Assembly: GCF_034676725.1 (NCBI RefSeq)
Contig: NZ_JAUCBR010000004.1
Coordinates: 1,565,501 to 1,629,500 of the forward strand
DNA length: 64,000 nucleotides
Direction: 5' to 3'
Source: Denitromonas sp.
GTDB taxonomy: Bacteria; Pseudomonadota; Gammaproteobacteria; Burkholderiales; Rhodocyclaceae
The translations under genes were made by a program, and so were the position numbers. A model generated the notes under the pieces. That model made no database searches. It was not told where the DNA came from and saw only the letters and a program-made list of their open reading frames with translations. Position 1 is the stretch's first letter, and the number at the start of each line of letters is the position of its first letter. Shown here one piece after another: positions 1-8,019 of the stretch.

Positions 1-914
1 TCATCCGATGCTACTCCCTCTCGAACGCCCCCCAGGCTGACCATTACCGCATTTCGATCAAACGGGTGCCTCCCCCGCCGAGGAGTGGCCACCCCCCGGG
101 TCGCTCCTCGAACTTCTTCCATGACCATATCCCGGTCGGCACGACACTCCAAGTTAGGGCGCCCTCGGGCCACTTTTGCCTCGATCCGGGCAACAATCCT
201 GTCGTTTTGATCGCTGGCGGCATTGGCATCACCCCCATGCTCAGCATGCTCGATTGGTGCCAGGCGCAGCAACCTGACCGGGAAGTCTGGTTCTTCTACG
301 GCGTGCGCAACAGCCAGGAAGCCGCTTTTGTACCGCACCTGAATGCCATCGCCGCAGCCAACCCCAACGTGCACCTGCGCTTGTGCTTCAGCGACCCGCT
401 GCCGGAAGATCAACTCGGCGAGGACTTCCATCACCACGAGCGCGTCAGCGTGGCGCTGTTCCGCATGGAACTGCCGCTCAAGCCCTACCACTACTACATC
501 TGCGGCCCGGCGCCGATGATGGAAACGTTGGTGCCGGCGTTGGACGACTGGGGCGTGCCGGATTCGCACATCCACTTCGAAGCCTTCGGGCCCGCCTCGA
601 TCAAGCGTCGCAAGCCACAAACCGGTGCGATCGAGGCCGCCGTTCCTGCGTCGCAGAGCGACGTCATGGTGACCTTCGCCAAATCCGGCAAGCAGGTTCC
701 CTGGTCACCGCAGTCGGGTAGCCTGCTCGAGTTTGCCGAATCTCAAGGCATTGCCATCGACTCGGGCTGCCGCGCCGGCGGCTGCGGCACCTGCCAGACC
801 ACCATCCGCTCCGGCGAGGTCGCGTACCGGCAATCGCCGGACTACGATCCAGAACCTGGCACCTGCCTGATGTGCGTTTGCACTCCCAAAACCCACGTGA
901 CGCTGGAGGCCTGA
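1..914 (+). CDS. NAD(P)H-flavin / 2Fe-2S oxidoreductase, 5' end missing
   Basis: The open frame runs in from before base 1 (first whole codon at base 3), so the N-terminus lies outside the window. The visible part starts with an FAD-binding signature of ferredoxin-NADP reductase type (RCYSLS), continues with a nucleotide-binding region (AGGIGITPMLSM, later YICGPAPMM) and ends in a plant-type 2Fe-2S ferredoxin domain with cysteines spaced CRAGGCGTC plus a distal LMCVC. This domain order matches Hcr-like or oxygenase-reductase-type proteins, which pass electrons from NAD(P)H to a partner. The next gene starts right at its stop codon, and the downstream membrane protein and octaheme cytochrome are the likely electron route. 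The exact partner is unknown. Confidence 0.85.
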   Translation, partial: IRCYSLSNAPQADHYRISIKRVPPPPRSGHPPGRSSNFFHDHIPVGTTLQVRAPSGHFCLDPGNNPVVLIAGGIGITPMLSMLDWCQAQQPDREVWFFYGVRNSQEAAFVPHLNAIAAANPNVHLRLCFSDPLPEDQLGEDFHHHERVSVALFRMELPLKPYHYYICGPAPMMETLVPALDDWGVPDSHIHFEAFGPASIKRRKPQTGAIEAAVPASQSDVMVTFAKSGKQVPWSPQSGSLLEFAESQGIAIDSGCRAGGCGTCQTTIRSGEVAYRQSPDYDPEPGTCLMCVCTPKTHVTLEA

Positions 915-1505
915 ATGACGACCGCTTCTACCGCCTCGCTCTGGCGAAACCACATCCTGCCGTTCACCCTGCTGGTGACCCTGCTCGGCGTGGCGACCGT
1001 GATTGGCGACTATCTGCTGCATCGTCTCAATCTGGTCTGGGTCGGACGTTATCTCGGCATCCCCGGTACCCTGCTGATCATCGGCTCGCTGATCTATTCC
1101 CTGCGCAAGCGCAAGTACATTACCTCGGGGAACGTCAAATCCTGGCTCAGCATGCACGAAGTGGGGACCTGGCTCGGCTCCCTGATGGTGCTGATCCATG
1201 CCGGCATCCATTTCAATGCCATCCTGCCGTGGCTGGCCACAATCGCCATGGGTATCAACGTCATCAGCGGCATGGTGGGCAAGATGCTGCTGGCGCGTTC
1301 GCGCGAGCATGTGCAGTCCCAGCGCGAGCATTACCAGCTACGCGGCCTCTCGAAATCCGAGGTTGAGCGGGCGGTGTTCTGGGAGTCGGTGACCTTTGAT
1401 GCCATGGCCAAGTGGCGCAAAGTCCATATCCCGATCTTCATCGTCTTTGCTGTTTTGGCACTGGGCCACATCATCAGCATCTTTTTGTTCTGGGGCTGGG
1501 TATGA
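915..1505 (+). CDS. Multi-pass membrane protein, probable cytochrome b-like electron carrier
   Basis: A 196-residue protein with about four to five hydrophobic segments (near residues 14-32, 47-63, 86-105, 107-122 and 170-192). Several histidines sit in or near membrane segments (MHEVGTW, IHAGIHF, LGHIIS) and could ligate heme b; this is inference, since I do not recognise the family with certainty. The start directly follows the stop of the flavoprotein gene and the end overlaps the start of the cytochrome gene (ATGA), so the three genes are probably translationally coupled. Likely role: moving electrons across the inner membrane between the cytoplasmic reductase and the periplasmic multiheme cytochrome. 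Confidence 0.7.
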   Translation: MTTASTASLWRNHILPFTLLVTLLGVATVIGDYLLHRLNLVWVGRYLGIPGTLLIIGSLIYSLRKRKYITSGNVKSWLSMHEVGTWLGSLMVLIHAGIHFNAILPWLATIAMGINVISGMVGKMLLARSREHVQSQREHYQLRGLSKSEVERAVFWESVTFDAMAKWRKVHIPIFIVFAVLALGHIISIFLFWGWV

Positions 1506-2251
1506 GCCGCACACTGAAGTGGATCCTTGCCACTAACCTGATCGTGTTGGCCGTTCTGGCCTTCGTCTATCCCCATCTGATGGTTGGCCCCGGCAAGTTG
1601 ATTCCGGGTCATGCAAAACTGGAAGCCGATTGCTTTGCCTGTCATGCGGCCTTCACCGGTGCCGATTCACAACGCTGCGTCAGTTGTCACAAGCCTGAGG
1701 AGATAGGAAGGCTTACCACGGCAGGTTTGCCGGTCCAGAATCCGCTGACTTCGACACCGTTCCACCAAAAACTTATCAAATCGGATTGCATCGCCTGCCA
1801 TAGCGATCATGCCGGGGTGAAGCGTTTCAGACCGACCGGGAAATTCAATCATCGCCTGTTGGAAAAGACGACGCGCGACGAATGCCAGGCTTGCCATAAG
1901 TCACCCAAGGACAGCCTGCACCAGCAAATCACCGGAAATTGCAGTCAATGCCACAGTCAGGATCAATGGACGCCGGCCACCTTTGATCACGACAAGTATT
2001 TCGTGCTGGACCGGGATCACAACGTGAAATGCGCAACCTGCCATGAGCGTAACGACTACAGCCGCTATACCTGCTACGGCTGTCATGAACATTCCCCCGA
2101 GAAGATCCGGCGAGAGCACATCGAGGAAGGGATTCGCGACTTCAAGAATTGTGTCGAATGCCACCGCAGCGCCGACGAACACGATATCCGGATGCCGGGA
2201 CGAGGCGGCGAGCGTGAAAAAGGCCGTGGTCGGGAACATGATGATGACTGA
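1502..2251 (+). CDS. Octaheme c-type cytochrome (cytochrome c3 / tetraheme-like family)
   Basis: A 249-residue protein with an N-terminal membrane anchor or uncleaved signal (residues about 5-25) followed by eight CXXCH heme sites: CFACH, CVSCH, CIACH, CQACH, CSQCH, CATCH, CYGCH and CVECH, with additional histidines able to act as distal ligands. The C-terminus is a charged Gly/Arg/Asp tail. The start at 1502 overlaps the preceding stop; an upstream in-frame extension to 1412 would lie inside the membrane-protein gene and was rejected. Predicted to be a periplasmic electron wire fed by the two upstream proteins; its terminal acceptor is not encoded in the window. Confidence 0.88.
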   Translation: MSRTLKWILATNLIVLAVLAFVYPHLMVGPGKLIPGHAKLEADCFACHAAFTGADSQRCVSCHKPEEIGRLTTAGLPVQNPLTSTPFHQKLIKSDCIACHSDHAGVKRFRPTGKFNHRLLEKTTRDECQACHKSPKDSLHQQITGNCSQCHSQDQWTPATFDHDKYFVLDRDHNVKCATCHERNDYSRYTCYGCHEHSPEKIRREHIEEGIRDFKNCVECHRSADEHDIRMPGRGGEREKGRGREHDDD

Positions 2252-3170
2252 CAGAAGTCAGGCTTCGCCCAGCCTCCAACGGTATGCGTGGATTTCCATT
2301 GGTGCCGCAATTGCGACCATCCTGCTCAAGGGGGTGGCATGGCAATTGACCGGATCGGTCGGCCTGCTCTCGGATGCCATCGAGTCCTTTGTCAATCTCG
2401 CGGGCGCACTCATGGCGCTGTTGATGCTCTGGCTGGCGGAACAACCTGCCGACGAGGATCACCCGCACGGGCACGGTAAGGCCGAGTATTTCTCCAGCGC
2501 TTTCGAGGGTTTCCTGATTGTCCTGGCAGCCATCGGCATTGGTTATACGGCAATCGAGCGATTCTCGAATCCCCGGCCGATCGAGGCTGTCGGCATTGGG
2601 TTGATTGTTTCAGTGGTGGCCTCAGTCATAAACCTGCTTGTGGCGCGCTTGCTATTGAAGGCAGGCCGCGAGCATCAGTCCATTACGCTCGAAGCTGATG
2701 CCCACCATCTGATGACAGATGTCTGGACCTCCGTTGGTGTCATCCTTGGGGTCGGATTTGTGGCGATGTCAGGCTGGAACTGGCTGGATCCGACGATTGC
2801 CTTGCTCGTAGCCGCGAACATTGTCTGGACGGGATGGCAATTGATGCACCGTTCCGCGTCCGGGTTAATGGATGCTGCTTTGCCCCCAGAGAAAAAGCGC
2901 CTAATTCACGAGGTCTTTGATCGCTACGTCGAACATGGCATCGCCTATCACGACCTACGAACACGACAGGCGGGACGTCGGTCGTTCATCAGTTTCCATG
3001 CGTCGGTGCCGGGACAATGGTCAGTTCAGGAGGCCCATGACTGGGTGGAACGAATTGAGCATGACCTGAGGACAGTCATCCCCAACTGCCATATCACTTC
3101 CCATCTGGAACCCATCGATGATCCGTGTTCGATGGATGACCAGGCACTTGATCCGGGGCGATTCAGGTGA
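2238..3170 (+). CDS. Cation diffusion facilitator (CDF) metal transporter
   Basis: About 310 residues with six membrane segments, the normal CDF length. Diagnostic motifs are the TM2 segment LLSDAIESFVNL, a cytoplasmic HPHGHGKAE loop, TM5 DAHHLMTDVW with the H-x3-D metal pair, and a C-terminal metal-binding domain ending near 3170. In TM2 the usual D-x3-D pair is E49-x3-N53, so the metal may be Mn or Fe rather than Zn, although this variant is also seen in other CDF proteins. Three consecutive ATG codons (2238, 2241, 2244) overlap the end of the cytochrome gene, suggesting co-translation. Exports divalent metal from the cytoplasm using the proton gradient. Confidence 0.9.
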   Translation: MMMTDRSQASPSLQRYAWISIGAAIATILLKGVAWQLTGSVGLLSDAIESFVNLAGALMALLMLWLAEQPADEDHPHGHGKAEYFSSAFEGFLIVLAAIGIGYTAIERFSNPRPIEAVGIGLIVSVVASVINLLVARLLLKAGREHQSITLEADAHHLMTDVWTSVGVILGVGFVAMSGWNWLDPTIALLVAANIVWTGWQLMHRSASGLMDAALPPEKKRLIHEVFDRYVEHGIAYHDLRTRQAGRRSFISFHASVPGQWSVQEAHDWVERIEHDLRTVIPNCHITSHLEPIDDPCSMDDQALDPGRFR

Positions 3171-3816
3171 TCTTGACCACGATGTCGTGCAGGGTGTTGG
3201 CGCAGGCGGCCATGCGGTCGGCGGCGTTGGACAGGTGCCGGTAGATCTCGCGGCGCTTGAACATGTTGAGGTAGTCGTCGCCGACGAACAGCGCGGCCAG
3301 TGCCTTGCGGTAGCGCTTCTCGACCCGGCGCTCGGCCTTGCGCCCGGCGTCGGCGTCGATCTCGGCGGTGGCGGGCGCCAGGGCCAGCTTGCCGTAGCCT
3401 TCGATCAGCGCGCGGGCGCCGATCTGCACCGCCATGTCGTGCATGAAGTCGTCGGGCGCGACGCCCAGCACATGCATCTCGCTGACCGTGGTCTTGCAGT
3501 AGTTGACCACGTCGTCGAGGGTCATGATGGCGCGGTAGATGTCCTCGCGGTCGCAGGGGGTCGAGAAGGCCTCGTTGAGGGTGTGCAGGTTGCGGATCTT
3601 GAGCGTGTCTGCGGTGTGCTCGTCGCGCCGGATCTCGCGCGCCAGCGCCTCGTCGCCGCATTTCATGAAGCGCACCAGCAGATGCGTGGTGTGCTGCACA
3701 TGGATGGCCTGCTCGTGCAGCAGGGCATAGAAATCCGGCGCCTTGGGCACCAGCCGCTCGAGGATGCGGCGGAACAGGGCGTCGGGTGAAAAGCGGCGGG
3801 GCGGGACGGCATCCAT
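3163..3816 (-). CDS. DUF47 / PhoU-like phosphate transport accessory protein
   Basis: A 217-residue, largely helical protein of the DUF47 family (TIGR00153), related to PhoU and normally encoded beside PiT-type phosphate transporters, as here. Visible family features are an early FYALLHEQA segment, HTTHLLVRFMKCG, and repeated acidic helices that in PhoU-like proteins bind metal clusters. It lies nine bases downstream of the pit gene and is expected to be co-transcribed with it and to modulate phosphate uptake. Its stop codon overlaps the end of the convergent CDF gene by eight bases. Confidence 0.88.
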   Translation of the reverse strand: MDAVPPRRFSPDALFRRILERLVPKAPDFYALLHEQAIHVQHTTHLLVRFMKCGDEALAREIRRDEHTADTLKIRNLHTLNEAFSTPCDREDIYRAIMTLDDVVNYCKTTVSEMHVLGVAPDDFMHDMAVQIGARALIEGYGKLALAPATAEIDADAGRKAERRVEKRYRKALAALFVGDDYLNMFKRREIYRHLSNAADRMAACANTLHDIVVKIT

Positions 3817-3825
3817 GGTCGGGGC

Positions 3826-4863
3826 TCAGGACAGGAAGGGGAACATCGCCAGCAGCGCCAGCGCGCCGGCGGCGGCCGCAGCCGGCAAGGTCAGCAGCCA
3901 GGTCTGGCCGATCTCGCGCGCCTTGGCCCAGCGCACCGCCTTGGGCCGCTCGGCGGCGCCGATGCCCATGATCGAGCTGGCCACCACATGGCTGGTCGAG
4001 ACCGGCGCGCCGACCAGCGCCGCGCTGAAGATCACCGTCGCCGAGGTCAGCTGCGAGTCGAAGGCATGCAGCGGGCGCACCTTGTACACCGCGAAACCGA
4101 GCGTGCGCACGATGCGCCAGCCACCGGTGAGGATGCCCAGCGTCATCGCCGTGGCGCAGGCCAGCATGGCCCAGAAGGGCACGGCGAAGTCGGGCAGGTA
4201 GCCGCCCAGCACCAGCAGCAGGGTGATGATGCCCATGCTCTTTTGCGCGTCGTTGGCGCCGTGCGAGAAGGCCAGCGCCGCCGTGGTGACGAACTGCAGG
4301 CGGCGCAGTCGGGTGTTGACGCGCGGATGGGCGGCGCGCAGCAGCACGCGGGCGAGGCGGTGGATGGCATAGCCGGCGACCAGGCCGATCAGCGGCGAGA
4401 GCACCAGCGCCGCGACCACCTTGAGTACGCCGGTGAGCTGGCCGCCGTCGCGCCAGGCGTCGGTGCCCCACACCACATGCTCGGCGCCGGCGGCCAGCAC
4501 CGTGGCGCCGATCAGCCCGCCGACCAGCGCGTGCGAGGACGAGGACGGCAGGCCGCGCCACCAGGTCAGCAGGTTCCAGGCGATCGCGCCGAGCAGGCCG
4601 GCCAGCACCACCGCGATGGCGTGGCCGGCCGCCAGCGCGCTCAGATCGACGAAGCCGCCGATGGTGTTGGCCACCGCCGTGCCGCCGAGCAGCGGGCCGA
4701 GGAATTCGAAGACGCCGACCACCGCCACCGCCTGGCCGGGCGTCATGGCGCGCGAGGCGATCACGGTGGCCACCACGTTGGCCGCGTCATGGAAGCCGTT
4801 GGTGTAGTCGAACACCAGCACGATGGCGACGGCGATGAAGGTCAGGGCGAGCAGGCCGTCCAC
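3826..4863 (-). CDS. pit: PiT-family inorganic phosphate transporter
   Basis: A 345-residue, roughly ten-helix membrane protein of the PHO-4/PiT family. The N-terminal repeat carries FDYTNGFHDAANVVAT and the C-terminal repeat carries AFSHGANDAQKSMGII, the two duplicated GANDxAN-type signatures of phosphate:H+ or phosphate:Na+ symporters. It also contains SSSHALVGGLIGA and STSHVVASSIMG, the paired serine/histidine repeats of the family. First gene of a two-gene unit with the DUF47 gene. The length is at the short end for the family, which is common for bacterial PiT proteins that lack a large cytoplasmic loop. Confidence 0.93.
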   Translation of the reverse strand: MDGLLALTFIAVAIVLVFDYTNGFHDAANVVATVIASRAMTPGQAVAVVGVFEFLGPLLGGTAVANTIGGFVDLSALAAGHAIAVVLAGLLGAIAWNLLTWWRGLPSSSSHALVGGLIGATVLAAGAEHVVWGTDAWRDGGQLTGVLKVVAALVLSPLIGLVAGYAIHRLARVLLRAAHPRVNTRLRRLQFVTTAALAFSHGANDAQKSMGIITLLLVLGGYLPDFAVPFWAMLACATAMTLGILTGGWRIVRTLGFAVYKVRPLHAFDSQLTSATVIFSAALVGAPVSTSHVVASSIMGIGAAERPKAVRWAKAREIGQTWLLTLPAAAAAGALALLAMFPFLS

Positions 4864-4932
4864 GCGGCGGGTCCTTGTCGGGAGGCGTTGCCCCGCATGC
4901 TAACCCTGCCGCCAGCCGGGTGAAAGCCGCGC

Positions 4933-5883
4933 TCAGTGTGCGCGGCGGTGGGCGCGCGGCGCGTCGTCCGCATGCTGCGCCCACACCCGCCGGAAATCCC
5001 GTGCCGAGGCAAAGCCGCACTGCTCGGCGACGCGCTCCATCGACAGCGTCGGGTCGGCCAGCAGCTGGCGCGCGCGGGCGATGCGCAACGCCTGCTGGTA
5101 GGCCACCACGCCGATGCCGGCATGGCGGGTGAACAGGCGCGTCAGGTGGCGCGGCCCGACATGCGCCAGCGCAGCCAGCTCGTCGAGCGTCCAGCGGCGC
5201 GCCGGGTCGCGGGTGATGGCGTCCTGCACCTTGTGCACCGCCGGGTGCAGGTGGTTGCGATGCGCCAGCCAGGGTGACAGCTGCGGATCGTTCGGTCCGC
5301 GCCGGGCATACATCACCAGCCGCCGCGCCACGCGTGCCGCCAGTTCGGGGCCGAAGTGGTGCTCGATCAGGTACAGCGCCAGATCGATGCCGGTGGTGAT
5401 GCCGGCGCTGGTCACCACCTGGCCATCGTCGACGAAGACGCGGTCGTCCATCACCCGCGCCCTCGGCGCGCTGTCGCGCAGCATCGCGAGCAAGGCGTGG
5501 TGGGTGGTGCACGGCCGGGCGTCGAGCCAGCCGGCGCGGGCCAGCAGCAGCGCGCCCGAGCAGATGCTGGCCAGGCGCAGCGCGCGCCCGCGCTGGCGCG
5601 CCAGCCAGTCGATCACCTGCTGTGCCTCGGGGCGGGCGTAGTCGAGTTCTTCCTGCGCGTTGCCGGCGACGATCACCAGCGCGTTGTCCGGCAGCGGCTC
5701 GGGCAGCGGCGCCAGGCCCGACAGGGTGACGCCCATCGAGGTGGCGAGCGCGGGTACCGGCGCGCAGGTGGCGACCGTCAGGTCGGCGCCGGCCTCGGCC
5801 GCCATGCGCATGGCTTCGGCCGGCCCGGCATAGTCGAGCAGCAGCACATTGGGCGTGACGACGAAAATCACCGCCAGCGTCAT
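4933..5883 (-). CDS. GlxA-family transcriptional regulator (DJ-1/PfpI + AraC HTH)
   Basis: A 316-residue protein combining a DJ-1/PfpI class I amidotransferase-like domain (residues about 1-170, with the nucleophile-elbow region SICSGALLLARAG) and a C-terminal AraC-type double helix-turn-helix (about 220-316, VGPRHLTRLFTRHAG and QCGFASARDFRRVW). Proteins of this layout sense small molecules through the non-catalytic DJ-1 domain. It is the last gene of a five-gene minus-strand cluster (4933-8580) with four-base overlaps between most neighbours, so it may regulate its own operon. The start was placed at 5883 because the DJ-1 domain begins there and overlaps the upstream transporter's stop codon. 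Confidence 0.87.
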   Translation of the reverse strand: MTLAVIFVVTPNVLLLDYAGPAEAMRMAAEAGADLTVATCAPVPALATSMGVTLSGLAPLPEPLPDNALVIVAGNAQEELDYARPEAQQVIDWLARQRGRALRLASICSGALLLARAGWLDARPCTTHHALLAMLRDSAPRARVMDDRVFVDDGQVVTSAGITTGIDLALYLIEHHFGPELAARVARRLVMYARRGPNDPQLSPWLAHRNHLHPAVHKVQDAITRDPARRWTLDELAALAHVGPRHLTRLFTRHAGIGVVAYQQALRIARARQLLADPTLSMERVAEQCGFASARDFRRVWAQHADDAPRAHRRAH

Positions 5884-6782
5884 GCGGCGCTCCGCAGGCG
5901 GGCCATCAGGCGCGTGCCGAACAGATTCACGCCGAGGCCCAGCATCAGCAGCGCGCCGCCGATCCAATGCACCGGCTGCAGCGCCTCGCCATACACCAGC
6001 CAGCCGGCGCTGAGTCCGACCAGCGGCACCAGCAACGGAAAGGCCGCCACCTGGTTGGCCGGATAGCGCGACATCAGCCGCGCCCACAGGCCGTAACCGA
6101 GCAAGGTGGCGCCCCAGCCCAGGTACATCACCGCGCCGGCCGAGCGCAGGCTGAAGTGGCCCAGCGCGTCGGCGATGGCGGCCGGCCCTTCGATCAGCAG
6201 CGACATGGCCAGGAAGGGCAGCGGCGGCACCAGGCTGGCCCACACCACGAAGGCCAGCAGGTTGACCGGGCCGTTGCGCGAGAGCGTACGGCTGACGATG
6301 TTGCCGGCGGCCCAGCTGCAGGCGGCCGCCACGGTGAGGATGAAGCCGGCCAGCGGCATGCTCACCCCGTGCGCCGTGCCGATCAGCCCCAGCCCGCCGG
6401 CGGCCAGCACCAGCCCGGCCAGTTGGCTGGGGCGCCAGCTCTCCTTGAGCCACACGGCGGCGAAGAGCATGGTGAAGAAGGCCTGCGACTGCAGCACCAG
6501 CGAGGCCAGCCCCGAGGGCATGCCGACATGGATGGCGGTGAACAGGAAGGCGAACTGGCCGAAGGCGATGGTCAGGCCATAGGCCAGATAGGTGGCGAGC
6601 GGCAGGCGCGGCGCGCGGAAGAAGAACACCGCCGGCAGCGCCGCGGCCAGAAAACGCAGCGCGCCGAGCAGCAAGGGCGGCACCTCGGCCACGCCGGCCT
6701 TGATGACCACGAAGTTCACGCCCCACACCAGCACCACCAGCAGGGCGAGGGCGATGTCGACCGGCTTCATGCTCGCGTTCAT
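5880..6782 (-). CDS. EamA/DMT-family transporter
   Basis: About 300 residues with ten hydrophobic segments arranged as two EamA repeats, typical of drug/metabolite transporters of RhtA/YdcZ type. The first segment reads VVLVWGVNFVVIKAG, a common EamA start, and the second repeat opens near NIVSRTL. Start at 6782 gives a four-base overlap with the LysE-type gene upstream; a second Met at 6770 is possible. In this cluster a second exporter (LysE family) sits directly upstream, suggesting efflux of a small amino-acid-like or toxic metabolite handled by the neighbouring hydrolases. Confidence 0.87.
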   Translation of the reverse strand: MNASMKPVDIALALLVVLVWGVNFVVIKAGVAEVPPLLLGALRFLAAALPAVFFFRAPRLPLATYLAYGLTIAFGQFAFLFTAIHVGMPSGLASLVLQSQAFFTMLFAAVWLKESWRPSQLAGLVLAAGGLGLIGTAHGVSMPLAGFILTVAAACSWAAGNIVSRTLSRNGPVNLLAFVVWASLVPPLPFLAMSLLIEGPAAIADALGHFSLRSAGAVMYLGWGATLLGYGLWARLMSRYPANQVAAFPLLVPLVGLSAGWLVYGEALQPVHWIGGALLMLGLGVNLFGTRLMARLRSAA

Positions 6783-7396
6783 GACTTGGCCGCCAGGAAG
6801 GCGCCGGCGCCGACCATGATCGAGCCGGCGCTGCGGTTGAGTCGGCGCATGGCAGCCGGCGAGCGGAAGTAGTGCCGCGCCCGCGCCGCCATGCCGGCGA
6901 TCAGCATCAGGCCGAGCATCAGCGCGGTGAGCGTGAGCACCGAGGCCAGCGCGATGTCCTGCACGGTGAGCACGGTCAGGTCCATGAAGGTGGGCAGGAA
7001 GGCGATGTAGAAGAGGATGACCTTGGGGTTCGAGGCCGAGATCAGAAAGCCCTGCAGAAAGCTGGCGGCCGGGCTCATGCGCTTGACCACCTGCGGCGTG
7101 AAACCGTCGCCCACCGGGGTGCGCCACATGGTGACACCCAGGTAGATGAGGTAGATCGCGCCGGCCCAGCGGATGACGGTGAACACCTCGCCCCAGTTCT
7201 TGGCGATGGCGGCCAGGCCGAGGCAGGCGAAGATCAGGTAGAGAATGTCGCTGATCGTCATGCCCAGCGCCAGCGCGATGCAGTCACGCGCGCCGCTGAC
7301 CAGGGCGCGGGCGAGCAGGGCGAAGACGCCCGGCCCGGGCGTGATGGCGAAGATGAAGATGGCGACAAAGAAGGTCAGTGCGCTCTCGAGGCTCAT
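6779..7396 (-). CDS. LysE/RhtB-family amino acid exporter
   Basis: A 205-residue inner-membrane protein of the LysE superfamily with about six hydrophobic segments. The family signature near the N-terminus, AITPGPGVFALLARAL, is clear, as is the TM2-TM3 region GMTISDILYLIFACLG and the later SNPKVILFYIAFLPTF. These proteins export amino acids or analogues by proton antiport. Start at 7396 overlaps the end of the DJ-1/PfpI gene by four bases, so these genes are likely one transcript; the longer in-frame extension upstream belongs to the DJ-1 gene in another frame and was not used. Confidence 0.9.
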   Translation of the reverse strand: MSLESALTFFVAIFIFAITPGPGVFALLARALVSGARDCIALALGMTISDILYLIFACLGLAAIAKNWGEVFTVIRWAGAIYLIYLGVTMWRTPVGDGFTPQVVKRMSPAASFLQGFLISASNPKVILFYIAFLPTFMDLTVLTVQDIALASVLTLTALMLGLMLIAGMAARARHYFRSPAAMRRLNRSAGSIMVGAGAFLAAKS

Positions 7397-8016
7397 GGCG
7401 GCGGTTCTCCGGGGCTGTCCTGCCAGTGATAGTCCATCTGCCGCGCGGTCGCCATGGCCAGTTTTGCGTCGGCCAACCGGGCCACCAGATGCAGGCTCAT
7501 GTCGATGCCGGCGGCAATGCCCGCGGAGGTGAAGATGTCGCCGTCGTCGATCCAGCGGCCGGTGTCGACCACGCGCAGCGCCGGAAAGCCGCTGGCCAGC
7601 TCGGCCACGTCTTCCCAGTGGGTGGTCACGCGGCGGCCGTCGAGCAGGCCGGCGCCGGCGAGCAGGAAGGCGCCGGTGCACACCGAGGCCAGCACCTCCA
7701 CCTGCGCCGCCTGCGCGCGCAGCCAGGCCATCAGCGCGGGCTCGCCGCGCTCGTCCTGCTCGGCACCGCCGGGGACGATCAGCACATCGAGCGGCGGGTG
7801 GTCGGCGAGGGTGGCCTCGGGCAGCACCGGCAGGCCGGCGCGGGCGCGCACCGGGCCCTTGTCGCGGGCCACCGTCACCACCCGGAACGGTGCCGGCGCA
7901 TCGGGCCGGCGGCGCAGGGCGACGCGGCTGGCGGTGGAGAACACCTCGAAGGGTCCGGCGAAATCCAGCACTTCGACGTCGTCATAGAGGTAGAGGCCGA
8001 CGGTGCGCGTACGCAT
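7393..8016 (-). CDS. DJ-1/PfpI family protein (isonitrile hydratase-like)
   Basis: A 207-residue single-domain DJ-1/PfpI protein. The early acidic residue is in DFAGPFEVF and the conserved cysteine is in the nucleophile elbow ASVCTGAFLLAGAG, followed by THWED, a pattern shared with InhA-type isonitrile hydratases and related enzymes. Substrate cannot be decided from sequence. It lies three bases downstream of the isochorismatase-like gene and overlaps the LysE gene, so it belongs to the same operon. Compared with the GlxA protein at the end of the cluster it lacks the DNA-binding domain, so the pair may be enzyme and sensor for the same chemistry (inference). Confidence 0.85.
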   Translation of the reverse strand: MRTRTVGLYLYDDVEVLDFAGPFEVFSTASRVALRRRPDAPAPFRVVTVARDKGPVRARAGLPVLPEATLADHPPLDVLIVPGGAEQDERGEPALMAWLRAQAAQVEVLASVCTGAFLLAGAGLLDGRRVTTHWEDVAELASGFPALRVVDTGRWIDDGDIFTSAGIAAGIDMSLHLVARLADAKLAMATARQMDYHWQDSPGEPPP

Positions 8017-8019
8017 GGT

